Below are positions 1-9,211 of a stretch of 64,000 bases of DNA, in pieces. Numbering within the stretch: position 1 is the stretch's first letter; every line of letters starts with the position of its first letter. The DNA comes from an uncultured Glaciecola sp. (GTDB lineage: Bacteria > Pseudomonadota > Gammaproteobacteria > Enterobacterales > Alteromonadaceae). Position numbers and translations under genes: made by a program. Location: NCBI RefSeq assembly GCF_937770335.1, contig NZ_CALJHY010000007.1:451143-515142 (forward strand). The letters run 5' to 3'. The notes under the pieces were generated by a model that was not told the DNA's origin, ran no database searches, and was given only the letters and a program-made list of their open reading frames with translations.

Positions 1-218
1 TAATGGATTCTGCCATAATCGAGTTGCATCATGATTTTAAGCGTGAAAATGGGTACAGTAATTTAGAGATAAGTCAGAAACGCACCGCACTTGAGAATGT
101 AATGATTCTTGACGAGTATTCGCTGCACGAAAAAAGGCTATTAAAAACGGGCTTTGATGCGGTTAGTATTTGGTATCAACAGTTTAACTTCGTTTCATTT
201 TTTGCGATTAAAGGATAG
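1..218 (+). CDS. cmoA: tRNA (carboxy-SAM) synthase CmoA, C-terminal part
   Basis: CmoA makes carboxy-S-adenosylmethionine from SAM and prephenate, the donor for the cmo5U34 wobble modification of tRNA. Only the last 71 or so codons are in the window; the gene begins upstream. The tail carries HHDFKRENGYS, EISQKR and LENVM segments closely resembling the C-terminus of E. coli CmoA, ending QFNFVSFFAIKG. The stop codon is 4 nt before cmoB, which uses the cmoA product, so the two are probably co-transcribed. The reading frame is open to the window edge and nothing looks damaged. Confidence 0.93.
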   Translation, partial: MDSAIIELHHDFKRENGYSNLEISQKRTALENVMILDEYSLHEKRLLKTGFDAVSIWYQQFNFVSFFAIKG

Positions 219-222
219 TAAT

Positions 223-1191
223 ATGAATTGGAAATCTGCTTTGTATTCGGATTTAGTCGGTACCAATTTAGAAAGCTGGATTGCGACTCTGATTCCTCAA
301 ATCGAAAACTGGGAAACACATGCAAATCATGGCGATACTAAAAAATGGCAAAAGCAATTACAACAACTTCCTGTAATTACGCCCAACGACATTGATTTAA
401 AAACGCAAGTTTCTTTCACCCAAGACGGCAGTCTTGGTAACGCGCAACTAGCGCACATCGAATCCGTGTTAAAGCAATTTATGCCGTGGCGAAAAGGTCC
501 ATTTCACCTCTTCGGTATCGACATTGATACTGAGTGGCAATCGGATTGGAAATGGGACCGAGTTTTACCTCATATTGCACCATTAGCGAACAAAAAAGTG
601 CTCGATGTAGGGTGTGGTAGCGGATATCACTTATTCAGAATGCTAGGTGAAGATGCTAAGTTAGTTATCGGTATTGACCCGACAGCGCTTTTTTTCTATC
701 AGTTTCAGATTTTCAAAAAGTACTTACCAGAGCATAGCATTCATTATATACCGCTAGGCATCGAAGACATGCCCGAGTTAAATGTTTTTGACACCGTGTT
801 CTCTATGGGTGTGTTATATCACCGTCGTGATCCTATTGAATTTTTATATCAGTTGAAGAATCAACTAGCTAGTGGTGGTCAATTGGTTCTTGAAACGATC
901 GTTATCGACGGCGATGAGACGTCGGTTCTAATGCCGGGCGAACGTTACGCGCAAATGCGCAACGTCTGGTTTTTGCCAAGCTGTGAGGCATTGATGCAAT
1001 GGCTTTCACGTGTCGGCTTTGTCAATATTCAAAAGGTCGATGAAAACATAACATCCATCGAAGAACAAAGAGCAACCCAATGGATGACAAATCATTCATT
1101 AGTCGATTTTTTAGACCCCAATGATCCCACCCTTACAGTTGAAGGTTACCCTGCCCCAAAACGAGCCGTTTTTGTTGCTACAAAAAAATAG
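223..1191 (+). CDS. cmoB: tRNA U34 carboxymethyltransferase CmoB
   Basis: CmoB transfers the carboxymethyl group of carboxy-SAM to 5-hydroxyuridine-34 of tRNA, giving cmo5U. The 322-residue protein matches the usual length of about 323. It shows the family segments MPWRKGPFHLFGIDIDTEW and DWKWDRVLPH, the methyltransferase glycine loop LDVGCGSGYH near residues 127-136, FDTVFSMGVLYHRR, and a C-terminal VEGYPAPKRAV. The ATG at 223 was chosen because AAGGAT lies 7 nt upstream and the N-terminus then aligns with CmoB; a longer in-frame extension would overlap cmoA. It follows cmoA directly as its pathway partner. Confidence 0.95.
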   Translation: MNWKSALYSDLVGTNLESWIATLIPQIENWETHANHGDTKKWQKQLQQLPVITPNDIDLKTQVSFTQDGSLGNAQLAHIESVLKQFMPWRKGPFHLFGIDIDTEWQSDWKWDRVLPHIAPLANKKVLDVGCGSGYHLFRMLGEDAKLVIGIDPTALFFYQFQIFKKYLPEHSIHYIPLGIEDMPELNVFDTVFSMGVLYHRRDPIEFLYQLKNQLASGGQLVLETIVIDGDETSVLMPGERYAQMRNVWFLPSCEALMQWLSRVGFVNIQKVDENITSIEEQRATQWMTNHSLVDFLDPNDPTLTVEGYPAPKRAVFVATKK

Positions 1192-1391
1192 CGATTAGTA
1201 AGCTAGAAAGTACCTTTATTGAATTGCAGCGCTCCTTTGTTGGCATAGTCTTTGAATAGTATTTGAGTACATTAACACTCATTTTCGTCATGTATATGGC
1301 CATCATATGGCTATCACGATAATATTTGACTGGAATACTGATTGTTTAGTTTCACTGCGATGCGATGTACTCATTGCTATAAAGGGCTTTA

Positions 1392-2300
1392 ATGCAACAA
1401 CTAACAACATTGATTGAACAATACATTATTAAAGAGAAGCTCCCCAAAGCCTATCTTGATGTTGCACTAAAGTGGTTCAAGCCACTGTGCGATTCAATTC
1501 AATTGCACCATAATAAATCAAACAAGTTAGGGCTCAGCAGCAATAGTCCTTACTTTATAGGTGTTAATGGTTGTCAGGGTTCTGGTAAGTCAACATTGAG
1601 TGGTTTAATGAGTCACTTATTTACAACGTATTATGAAAAAAAATCTATCGTTCTGTCATTGGACGACTTTTATTATATGAAAGCAGAACGCATGAACTTG
1701 TCTCAAACAGTACATCCTTTGTTGGCCATGAGAGGAGTACCCGGAACGCATGACACTCAACTGATGTCTCAGGTATTTCAATCGTTAGCGTTAAATCAAG
1801 CTGTAGATATTCCCACTTTCGACAAATCAATCGATGATCGTGCGCCCGTTAGTCAATGGCAAAAAATCATTTCTCCCGTTGATATCGTTATAATGGAAGG
1901 TTGGTGCTGGGGAACGCAAGCGCAAGAAGAGCAAGCCTTAGAAACAGCGGTCAATGAACTCGAAGAAAAACACGATGGCGATGGCACTTGGCGCCGCTAT
2001 GTTAATTCAGCTCTTAAGAATAGTTACACCCCTCTTTACGAATACATGAATACGTGGGTATTTTTGCAAGCGCCTAGTTTTGATGCTGTGTATGCATGGC
2101 GTCTGCAACAGGAAGAAAAGCTGAGACAGCGTGTTGGTAATGTGTCTACTATAATGAGTGATGAAGATATTCTTATATTTATTCAATATTATCAGAGGTT
2201 GACCCAACACACTTTATGTACATTTGGTAATCAGGCTGATTTTATATTCACATTAGATAATTCAAGAAACATTACCAAAAGTAGACATAATGCCAAGTGA
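1392..2300 (+). CDS. D-glycerate 3-kinase-type P-loop kinase
   Basis: This 302-residue P-loop kinase resembles the plant GLYK / bacterial glycerate 3-kinase group related to phosphoribulokinase and uridine kinase. Visible motifs are a Walker A loop GCQGSGKST near residues 60-68, a Walker B-like SLDDFYY, the RGVPGTHD segment, FDKSIDDRAP and VIMEGWCWG. Its likely reaction is ATP plus D-glycerate to 3-phosphoglycerate. Context supports this: it is the first gene of an operon whose phosphorylase releases glycerate from glucosylglycerate and whose synthase uses 3-phosphoglycerate. The next gene overlaps it by 11 nt. The exact phosphorylated hydroxyl cannot be read from sequence. The 200-nt upstream gap carries the short inverted repeat GCCATcatATGGC (1299-1311). 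Confidence 0.8.
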   Translation: MQQLTTLIEQYIIKEKLPKAYLDVALKWFKPLCDSIQLHHNKSNKLGLSSNSPYFIGVNGCQGSGKSTLSGLMSHLFTTYYEKKSIVLSLDDFYYMKAERMNLSQTVHPLLAMRGVPGTHDTQLMSQVFQSLALNQAVDIPTFDKSIDDRAPVSQWQKIISPVDIVIMEGWCWGTQAQEEQALETAVNELEEKHDGDGTWRRYVNSALKNSYTPLYEYMNTWVFLQAPSFDAVYAWRLQQEEKLRQRVGNVSTIMSDEDILIFIQYYQRLTQHTLCTFGNQADFIFTLDNSRNITKSRHNAK

Positions 2301-3174
2301 ACTAATTAGTAAATATAAACGACAAGTCCTGATTTTCACCGATTTGGACGGCACACTCTTAGACCACTATAGCTATGACCATGAAGATGCCAAGGTATGT
2401 ATGGAGAGACTCTTAGGCCATGGTATTCCGATCATTCCAAATACCAGTAAAACGTTTGCTGAAGTGTTGCAACTGCGTAAAACCCTAGCATTGAGTGGTC
2501 CTTTTATTATCGAAAATGGTGCCGCCATTTTTATTAATAAAGACTGGCTACCAGAAAAACCTAAAGGCGCAGTTTGGCAGGATGGTTTCTGGGTGAAATC
2601 CTTTAGTTCAAAACGAAATTATTGGTTAGGACTGATCAAAAAAATCACGCCTGAGCATGGTCATCTTTTTGAATCATTCGCAAATATGTCACTTCAACGA
2701 ATTGTAGAGTTAACCGGACTGACAGAAGAAGATGCCCTACTCTCATCGCAACGCCAATTCGGTGAACCTTTGTTTTGGAAAGGGAGTGATGAGCAATTGC
2801 GAAGCTTTATTATCATATTACATCGCTTAGGAGCCCATCCCGTAAGTGGTGGACGATTTTTACATATTGGTGGCAATTGTAACAAAGGTGTCGCGCTAAC
2901 TTGGTTGCTTAAGGAATACCAGCGTCAACATAAGGGAGTAACAATAAGCACCATTGCTTTGGGTGATGGAAAAAACGACGTTTCAATGCTGGAAGTTGCA
3001 GATACGGCTGTGCGTATAGCTTCTCCCGTGCATGAGCCTCCTCAGTTAGAAAGAAAACTAAAATTATATACTAGCAATAAAATGGGTCCAAAAGGTTGGG
3101 CTGAAGTACTTGATCACCTCATTCCTGAATCAGTATTTTTGAATCCAACCCAGCAACCTAATAAAACAATTTAA
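2290..3174 (+). CDS. Glucosyl-/mannosyl-3-phosphoglycerate phosphatase (HAD family)
   Basis: A 294-residue HAD-superfamily phosphatase of the mannosyl-3-phosphoglycerate phosphatase (MPGP) type. Motif I is FTDLDGTLLD with predicted nucleophile D18 and acid/base D20; motif II is the PNTSKT segment; IIENGAAIF follows; motif IV is GDGKND near residues 225-230. In this context it most likely removes phosphate from glucosyl-3-phosphoglycerate to yield glucosylglycerate. The family also acts on the mannosyl compound, so sugar specificity is inferred from the neighbouring GT81 synthase and GH13_18 phosphorylase. Its start overlaps the kinase gene by 11 nt and it ends 10 nt before the synthase, suggesting translational coupling. 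Confidence 0.85.
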   Translation: MPSELISKYKRQVLIFTDLDGTLLDHYSYDHEDAKVCMERLLGHGIPIIPNTSKTFAEVLQLRKTLALSGPFIIENGAAIFINKDWLPEKPKGAVWQDGFWVKSFSSKRNYWLGLIKKITPEHGHLFESFANMSLQRIVELTGLTEEDALLSSQRQFGEPLFWKGSDEQLRSFIIILHRLGAHPVSGGRFLHIGGNCNKGVALTWLLKEYQRQHKGVTISTIALGDGKNDVSMLEVADTAVRIASPVHEPPQLERKLKLYTSNKMGPKGWAEVLDHLIPESVFLNPTQQPNKTI

Positions 3175-3184
3175 GGAGCTACAT

Positions 3185-4414
3185 GTGGCTGATTTTTATC
3201 AAAATGGTATAGTAACTACGCTACACAATTTAGAAGATCGTTCAATTGAAGATCTAGAGGCCGAGTTAAGTGAGTTCTCGAAAAAACGCCCCTTAGGCTT
3301 AATTCTTCCTTCATTATTTTCTGAGTTAGAAGGAACCGCACTGCCAGCCACCATCGAGCACATAAAAAAAGTGCCATACCTTTCTGAAATAGTAATCGGT
3401 CTTGATCGTGCTAACCTAGATGAATACAAACATGCACTCACGTTTTTCTCGACGTTGCCTCAACACCATCGAATCTTATGGAATGACGGTCCACGACTAA
3501 AGGCACTCGATGCGGAATTACAAGCACTTGGTTTGGCGCCAAAAGAGTTAGGAAAAGGTAGAAATGTTTGGTATTGCATGGGCTATATACTGGCATCAGG
3601 CAAAGTTGAGAGTGTGGCATTGCATGATTGTGATATTTTGACATATGAACGCTCTTTGCTCGCCAGACTTATTTATCCCGTAGCAAATCCGCAATTCAAC
3701 TATGAGTTTTGTAAAGGGTTTTACGCACGAGTTGCCAACGGTAAAATAAATGGTCGTGTTTCACGATTATTGGTGACTCCCCTTTTGAGAGCCCTAAAAA
3801 TGACATTAGGTCCAAATGACTATTTAGACTTTATGGATAGCTTCCGCTATCCATTGGCTGGAGAGTTTTCTTTTAGAAGAGATGTTCTTAATGATATTAG
3901 AATTCCAAGCGACTGGGGCTTAGAAATCGGTGTTTTATCCGAAATGCATAGAAATTATTCACATAATAGGCTGTGCCAAGCTGATATCGCAAAAACATAT
4001 GACCATAAACATCAAGATCTGTCACTGGACAATGAACAAGGTGGCTTATCTAAAATGTCGATAGACATTACGAAAGCCTTATTCAGAAAATTGGCGACAC
4101 AAGGAACAACCTTCAATACGGAAACATTCAGAACCATAAAAGCAACGTACTTTAGAATTGCATTGGATTTTATTGAAACATATCACAATGATGCTGTGAT
4201 GAATGGCTTGAAATTAGATATTCACAACGAAGAAAAGGCCGTTGAAATGTTTGCTCACAACATCATGAAAGCAGGACAAAGCTTTTTAGAGAACCCGATG
4301 GAAACGCCATTCATACCTAGTTGGAACCGTGTAGTTAGTGCAAAGCCAGATGTGTTGGAGTGTCTAAAGAAAGCAGTTGAGGAAGACTTCCAAGAATTTA
4401 GTAAGGGACAATAA
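3185..4414 (+). CDS. gpgS: Glucosyl-3-phosphoglycerate synthase (GT81)
   Basis: This enzyme joins glucose from NDP-glucose to 3-phosphoglycerate, the first step of glucosylglycerate synthesis. The 409-residue protein has a GT-A-like fold signature: LILPSLFSE near the N-terminus, the divalent-metal motif D148-C149-D150 in ALHDCDIL, and PLAGEFSF at about 223-230, a hallmark of GpgS-type GT81 enzymes. Translation starts at a GTG; AAGGAG overlaps the upstream stop codon and sits 6 nt before it, while an ATG two bases earlier is in the wrong frame. It ends one base before the phosphorylase start. Glucosyl rather than mannosyl specificity is an inference from family and context. Confidence 0.85.
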   Translation: MADFYQNGIVTTLHNLEDRSIEDLEAELSEFSKKRPLGLILPSLFSELEGTALPATIEHIKKVPYLSEIVIGLDRANLDEYKHALTFFSTLPQHHRILWNDGPRLKALDAELQALGLAPKELGKGRNVWYCMGYILASGKVESVALHDCDILTYERSLLARLIYPVANPQFNYEFCKGFYARVANGKINGRVSRLLVTPLLRALKMTLGPNDYLDFMDSFRYPLAGEFSFRRDVLNDIRIPSDWGLEIGVLSEMHRNYSHNRLCQADIAKTYDHKHQDLSLDNEQGGLSKMSIDITKALFRKLATQGTTFNTETFRTIKATYFRIALDFIETYHNDAVMNGLKLDIHNEEKAVEMFAHNIMKAGQSFLENPMETPFIPSWNRVVSAKPDVLECLKKAVEEDFQEFSKGQ

Positions 4415-4415
4415 T

Positions 4416-6200
4416 ATGACAGACCATTTCCTTCAATTTTCCGCGAAAGTAAAACACCATTTGGAAGTGGTCTATAAAGACATACTAACCCCATCTGAAA
4501 TAGAGTTACTTGTACCCAAATTGCAGACGAGTATCGGTGTTATTAGCGCTGATGATTGTCATTATCCAACACCTCATAAGAATCGTTGGGACGAGTCAGA
4601 CATCATTATGATTACGTATGGCGATAGTGTTGTTGAGAACACAGAAGGTTCTGAATTCGGTTTTAGTCAAAAGCCATTAAAAACACTCCGACGTTTTATT
4701 AATGAATACTGTGACTCAATTATTAGTCATGTGCATATATTGCCATATTTCCCATATAGCTCAGATGATGGTTTTTCTATCATTGATTACTCCGTCGTTA
4801 GTCAAAGCTTAGGCGATTGGGATGATATTGAAGCCATTTCGAAAGAATATGGGCTAATGACTGACATTGTTATTAATCACTGCTCAGCACGAAGTAAGTG
4901 GTTTGAAAACTTTAGCCAGCAAGATGGTATTGGCAGCGACTATTTTTTTACAGCATCACCCGACGACGATCTGAGTATGGTTGTACGACCAAGAACATCA
5001 GACCTTTTGAAATCAGTTGATACCCCCAATGGCACAAAGCATGTATGGTGCACGTTTAGCCATGACCAGGTGGATTTTGATTTTAGAAACCCAAATGTAT
5101 TCATTGCCTTCATTGACATTATTCGCCTATATTTAGACAAAGGAACCACAGTTTTTCGTTTAGATGCAATCGCATTTTTATGGAAAGTACCTGGTAGCCA
5201 AAGTATAAATTTAGTAGAAACACACGAAGTAGTTCGTCTATTAAGAACGCTGATCGAGCATACGGCGCCAGATACCATAATCATTACCGAGACTAACATT
5301 CCGAATAGAGAAAACCTGACTTATTTCGGTAATGCTAACGAAGCTCACGCTATTTATAACTTCTCATTACCCCCACTGCTTATAAATACCCTTGTAACAG
5401 GTGATTGTAGTTATTTAAAAAGTTGGATGATGAGCATGCCGCCTGCTCAAAACGGGACGACCTACTTCAATTTCATAGCATCTCATGATGGTGTTGGCTT
5501 GCGACCTGCTGAAGGCCTGTTGGATGATCAAGAAATTACGGAGCTTGCCAATTGTATGCAAAATTTTGGTGGTAAGGTTTCTTGGAGAAAAACAGAAAAT
5601 GGGCAACAAAAACCCTATGAAATGAATATTGCTCTAATCGATGCTCTTAAAGGAACGACCAAAGGACCCGATCAATACCAACTGCAGCGTTTTATTTGCG
5701 CACATGCAATCATGCTTGGGCTAGAGGGTATTCCAGGTATTTATATTCATTCGTTGCTAGGTACACCAAATGATGATGATAAAGTCAAAAATACAGGTCA
5801 AAATCGAGGTATTAACCGTCATCGTTGGGATTTTGGCAAGCTAGTTGATGCGTTGAACACCACGCAAAGCACACATGCCAAAATACTATCTGGCTTATCT
5901 ATGCTAATTAGAATTAGACGTTCGCAGCCTGCATTTCACCCAAATGCAACTCAGTTCACGTTACAGTTAGGCAAAGCAATCTTTGGTTATTGGAGGCAAA
6001 GTATAGACCGAAAACAAAGTATCTTTTGTTTGTCAAACATTACCGATGAGATACAAGAAGTGAGATTGTCAGATATTAATCTTATTGAAAACAATTTATG
6101 GTATGACTTAGTAGCCGCAGCATCAATAAACCCGGCAACTGACCAGTTCTTGCTTGCTCCTTACCAAACTATGTGGATTTCAAATAAAGCCACAGGTTAA
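4416..6200 (+). CDS. Glucosylglycerate phosphorylase (GH13_18, sucrose phosphorylase-like)
   Basis: A 594-residue GH13 subfamily 18 enzyme that would phosphorolyse glucosylglycerate to glucose-1-phosphate and D-glycerate. It shows [31 protein letters not shown], the nucleophile region [11 protein letters not shown] (D250), acid/base region TETNIPN (E292) and SHDGVGLRP (D358). The family includes sucrose phosphorylase and sucrose-6-phosphate phosphorylase, but the neighbours (glucosylglycerate synthesis and a glycerate kinase) point to glucosylglycerate as substrate. The ATG at 4416 was chosen because it follows the gpgS stop by one base; an in-frame ATG at 4377 would overlap gpgS by 38 nt. 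No signal peptide is visible, so it is cytoplasmic. Confidence 0.85.
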   Translation: MTDHFLQFSAKVKHHLEVVYKDILTPSEIELLVPKLQTSIGVISADDCHYPTPHKNRWDESDIIMITYGDSVVENTEGSEFGFSQKPLKTLRRFINEYCDSIISHVHILPYFPYSSDDGFSIIDYSVVSQSLGDWDDIEAISKEYGLMTDIVINHCSARSKWFENFSQQDGIGSDYFFTASPDDDLSMVVRPRTSDLLKSVDTPNGTKHVWCTFSHDQVDFDFRNPNVFIAFIDIIRLYLDKGTTVFRLDAIAFLWKVPGSQSINLVETHEVVRLLRTLIEHTAPDTIIITETNIPNRENLTYFGNANEAHAIYNFSLPPLLINTLVTGDCSYLKSWMMSMPPAQNGTTYFNFIASHDGVGLRPAEGLLDDQEITELANCMQNFGGKVSWRKTENGQQKPYEMNIALIDALKGTTKGPDQYQLQRFICAHAIMLGLEGIPGIYIHSLLGTPNDDDKVKNTGQNRGINRHRWDFGKLVDALNTTQSTHAKILSGLSMLIRIRRSQPAFHPNATQFTLQLGKAIFGYWRQSIDRKQSIFCLSNITDEIQEVRLSDINLIENNLWYDLVAAASINPATDQFLLAPYQTMWISNKATG

Positions 6201-6212
6201 CGCCTGCGGCTT
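6186..6212 (+). terminator. Imperfect hairpin at the end of the glucosylglycerate operon
   Basis: AGCC-a-CAGG and CCTG-c-GGCT form an eight-pair stem with one mismatch around a six-base loop, overlapping the phosphorylase stop codon. It lies between convergent genes, where a terminator is expected, but only a weak T-rich stretch follows, so Rho-independent function is uncertain. Confidence 0.35.
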
Positions 6213-6255
6213 CGTATTTACCAAAAAAAAATTCATCAAAACAACGATATATTGC

Positions 6256-7050
6256 CTACTCGTAGGTTCTGTCTCGTTTCAATTCAATTGTATCTATATA
6301 ACCATGCCAGCTAGCATAGCCAATAATTGGCATGATAACTAAAAACGCAAAGAAAAAGGTAACAAAACCTATAAACACTGATAGACAGATAATGGATGCC
6401 CAAAAGAACATTGCTCTTTTATTTAACCATACCGCATTCATGCTGGTGAGTACCGCGGTCGCTAAATCAACCCGGCGTTCCAACAATATTGGTTGCGTAA
6501 ATGCCGTTATAAAGAAGACCAGAACGGTCAATACTGCACCTACTATGGTGCCAATAATCAAGAACGTAGCAAGACTCGCTAAGGTGTATGCTTCATTTTC
6601 TGGATAAAATGCATGAATTAGCGATGCAATTCGTAACCAAAAAATCATCAAAAACATCAGTAATAGAGCAAAGCCCCATTCATTCACCGCATTTCTGGAC
6701 ATTGCTTTAAGAGAATGACGAAAAGAAGGATTATTTTTTTTCTCAAATTGCCATGCAACGTCATATAGCCCAGCGGCTAAAAAGGGTCCCATTAACATGA
6801 AACAAACCATTGCTGGAAATATGATCATGTACCAACCTGTCGAATCGATTAGATAATAAATAAACCAAGGTATGACAGTAAAGATAGCGCCATAAGTAAA
6901 GCTTATAAGGGGTGCTCTTTTAAAATCATTGACGGCCAGAGTTAGCCACTTTATTGGATCAAACACGTCTAACTTTTTACAAGGTATAACGCGAGCGATA
7001 CCACTGTCCTTGATCCCTTCTTCTGGCGTTTCGTCGAACTGCTGAGACAT
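6256..7050 (-). CDS. DUF2189 family integral membrane protein
   Basis: A 264-residue protein with about six hydrophobic segments, consistent with the DUF2189 family of inner-membrane proteins of unknown function. The N-terminal 45 residues are polar and cytoplasmic-looking, followed by a helix near residues 47-70 and further helices to the C-terminus; the N-terminal part includes KWLTLAVNDF, a common segment in this family. AGGAG lies just upstream of the ATG. It converges on the glucosylglycerate operon and lies upstream of no obvious partner. No catalytic motif is visible. Confidence 0.75.
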   Translation of the reverse strand: MSQQFDETPEEGIKDSGIARVIPCKKLDVFDPIKWLTLAVNDFKRAPLISFTYGAIFTVIPWFIYYLIDSTGWYMIIFPAMVCFMLMGPFLAAGLYDVAWQFEKKNNPSFRHSLKAMSRNAVNEWGFALLLMFLMIFWLRIASLIHAFYPENEAYTLASLATFLIIGTIVGAVLTVLVFFITAFTQPILLERRVDLATAVLTSMNAVWLNKRAMFFWASIICLSVFIGFVTFFFAFLVIMPIIGYASWHGYIDTIELKRDRTYE

Positions 7051-7174
7051 AACATCTCCTATTAGGCGTAAATAATTAACTCATTGTGGAGTATAAGTTT
7101 TTTTGGATACTAAACATAAAGTTTAATAGCTACGCCTCATACTAATCCAGAAATTGAATAAGTTCAAAAATTAC

Positions 7175-7711
7175 TCACGGAAAATTAATATTAGCTTCGT
7201 GCCAATTGATATTGGTTAAAAAAAGTGCAGAAAGTGCCTCATTTAGTTGACTAAAGCTAGTAATTTTAGGTTTTTCGCTTGCACCTGTTAGCATTTCTAG
7301 TACAAACCGATGACAGTTATTATTAATTACATGATATTCACGCAACTGGTAAAGATTATCAATGCACCTTTGCGCAACGTCTTGTGCAGCTAAAGGTATA
7401 AAATTGTCATTACAAGCGACATATATTTTTTCGCCACTTCTATGCTGCAAAAATCGTGCAGGAGAAATTGAACGGATTAAACCGCGTCCGCTTAACTCAT
7501 AAATATTGCCGTTTACCCAAACACCTGTATGGTCAAAAATGCCATAAATAGAACAGGTAACGATAGCGCCATTTTTCGGAACGACACGCTTGGACGATTC
7601 ACCCGGTAATTTGCACACGATATTTGTGCGTTTTAAATAGGCATCGTTTGCCCGATTTGAGGCGTACAATCCTACACAAGCAGCACCTAACCACAACAAT
7701 GGAGCAGGCAT
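7175..7711 (-). CDS. LRAT/NlpC-P60-like domain protein with N-terminal hydrophobic segment
   Basis: A 178-residue protein. Residues 4-17 are hydrophobic (a membrane anchor or signal-like segment), followed by a compact domain with features of the LRAT/permuted NlpC-P60 fold: GAIVTCSIYGIFDHTGVWV supplies a candidate catalytic His, and NNNCHRFVLEML supplies a candidate nucleophilic Cys in an NC-x-x-FV context. Members of this superfamily act as thiol acyltransferases, phospholipases or peptidases; the substrate here cannot be predicted. The ATG at 7711 was chosen because GGAGG lies 5 nt upstream; an upstream ATG at 7735 has no such site. It is monocistronic. Confidence 0.65.
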   Translation of the reverse strand: MPAPLLWLGAACVGLYASNRANDAYLKRTNIVCKLPGESSKRVVPKNGAIVTCSIYGIFDHTGVWVNGNIYELSGRGLIRSISPARFLQHRSGEKIYVACNDNFIPLAAQDVAQRCIDNLYQLREYHVINNNCHRFVLEMLTGASEKPKITSFSQLNEALSALFLTNINWHEANINFP

Positions 7712-7881
7712 AAAAACCTCCGAAATAGTAACCACATTATGAGCGTCACTTTATATTACGTTAATAGTTGATAATTTAAGCAATAAAAATGTGACAAAAC
7801 TTGTCATCCCCCCTTAACAGGAGGTTCTACCTGTATTACTCTTAGCATCAATCTACTATTTAGTCTTGAGACCAATAATTA

Positions 7882-9096
7882 ATGTCCAAAATTAATCGCT
7901 CTAATAAATTAGCTAATGTCTACTACGATATTCGCGGGCCAGTATTAGAACAAGCAAACAAAATGGAAGAAGCCGGAGAGCGGATCTTAAAGCTAAACAT
8001 AGGTAACCCCGCTCCTTTTGGATTTGAAGCACCTGATGACATTCTCAAAGACGTTATCTATCAGTTACCCAGCGCTCAGGGCTATACAGATTCGCAGGGA
8101 ATATACAGTGCAAGGGTTGCTGTAATGCAGTATTACCAACAAATGGGTATAACGAATATTCAAGTTAAGGATATTTACTTGGGTAATGGGGTGAGCGAAT
8201 TGATAATGCTGTCAATGCAGGCGCTCCTCAATAGTGGTGACGAAGTATTGTTACCTGCACCCGATTATCCCCTTTGGACAGCCGCTGTAAATTTATCATC
8301 GGGCACAGCGGTGCATTATCGTTGTGACGAACAGGCGGATTGGTTTCCTGATCTTGCTGACATAGAGTCAAAAATAACCAAAAACACAAAAGCCATTGTA
8401 TTAATTAATCCAAATAACCCAACCGGGGCGGTCTATAGTGAAGCGTTACTAAATCAAATTGCTAATTTAGCGCGCAAGCATGGAATAATCATATTTAGTG
8501 ATGAAATTTACGACAAAATATTGTATGACAATGCAAAGCATACATGCATTGCTGCCCTTGCCCCTGATTTATTCTGTGTCACTTTTAGTGGCTTAAGTAA
8601 AAACTACCGTGTTGCCGGTTTCAGAGCAGGATGGATGTTAGTCAGTGGTGATAAGCAATCAGCAAAAAGCTATATAGAAGGCCTTACCATTCTATCTTCA
8701 ATGCGCATGTGCGCTAATGTGCCTTGCCAACATGCGATTCAGACCGCATTAGGTGGCTATCAAAGTATCAACGACTTGGTCTCCGGTGATGGCCGCCTGT
8801 TATCACAACGAAACTTAGCATTCGAAGGCCTCAATGATATTGACGGTATTTCTTGTGTTAAACCAATGGGCGCTATGTATTGTTTTGCTCGTGTCGACGC
8901 CAAAAAGTTTACTATTTCGAGTGATGTCAATATGGTACTCGACCTACTCAATAAAGAGAAAATATTGTTAGTTCATGGCAGTGCATTTAACCTGCAAGAA
9001 GGATGCTATTTTAGATTAGTCTTTTTACCTCATAGAGAACAGTTATCACCGGCTCTCTCGCAAATGAAACGCTTTTTTAATAGTTACAAACAGTAA
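7882..9096 (+). CDS. alaA: Alanine aminotransferase AlaA (PLP-dependent, fold type I)
   Basis: AlaA (YfbQ) is a glutamate-pyruvate transaminase that makes L-alanine. The 404-residue protein follows E. coli AlaA almost throughout, including YDIRGPVLEQA, LNIGNPAPFGFEAPDDIL, NPNNPTGAVYS and SDEIYDKILYD. The PLP lysine is K240 in SGLSKNYRVAGFRAGW, the same number as in E. coli, and the C-terminal substrate Arg lies in YFRLVFLP. The following gene is a yfbR homologue, repeating the yfbQ-yfbR neighbourhood of E. coli, but the 115-nt gap suggests separate expression is possible. Confidence 0.94.
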   Translation: MSKINRSNKLANVYYDIRGPVLEQANKMEEAGERILKLNIGNPAPFGFEAPDDILKDVIYQLPSAQGYTDSQGIYSARVAVMQYYQQMGITNIQVKDIYLGNGVSELIMLSMQALLNSGDEVLLPAPDYPLWTAAVNLSSGTAVHYRCDEQADWFPDLADIESKITKNTKAIVLINPNNPTGAVYSEALLNQIANLARKHGIIIFSDEIYDKILYDNAKHTCIAALAPDLFCVTFSGLSKNYRVAGFRAGWMLVSGDKQSAKSYIEGLTILSSMRMCANVPCQHAIQTALGGYQSINDLVSGDGRLLSQRNLAFEGLNDIDGISCVKPMGAMYCFARVDAKKFTISSDVNMVLDLLNKEKILLVHGSAFNLQEGCYFRLVFLPHREQLSPALSQMKRFFNSYKQ

Positions 9097-9211
9097 CGTT
9101 AACGAATTATTATCGTAAATAAGAACTAATAATTGTTTAAAGAGATGCATTACATGCAGTTAATAATAAGCAGCAATCATCGCGCGCAGTGCGACAAGGA
9201 AATACAAATAA

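Noticed and set aside
4940..5299. Minus-strand 119-codon frame inside the phosphorylase gene
   Set aside because: It lies wholly inside a conserved GH13 enzyme on the opposite strand and encodes no recognisable protein.
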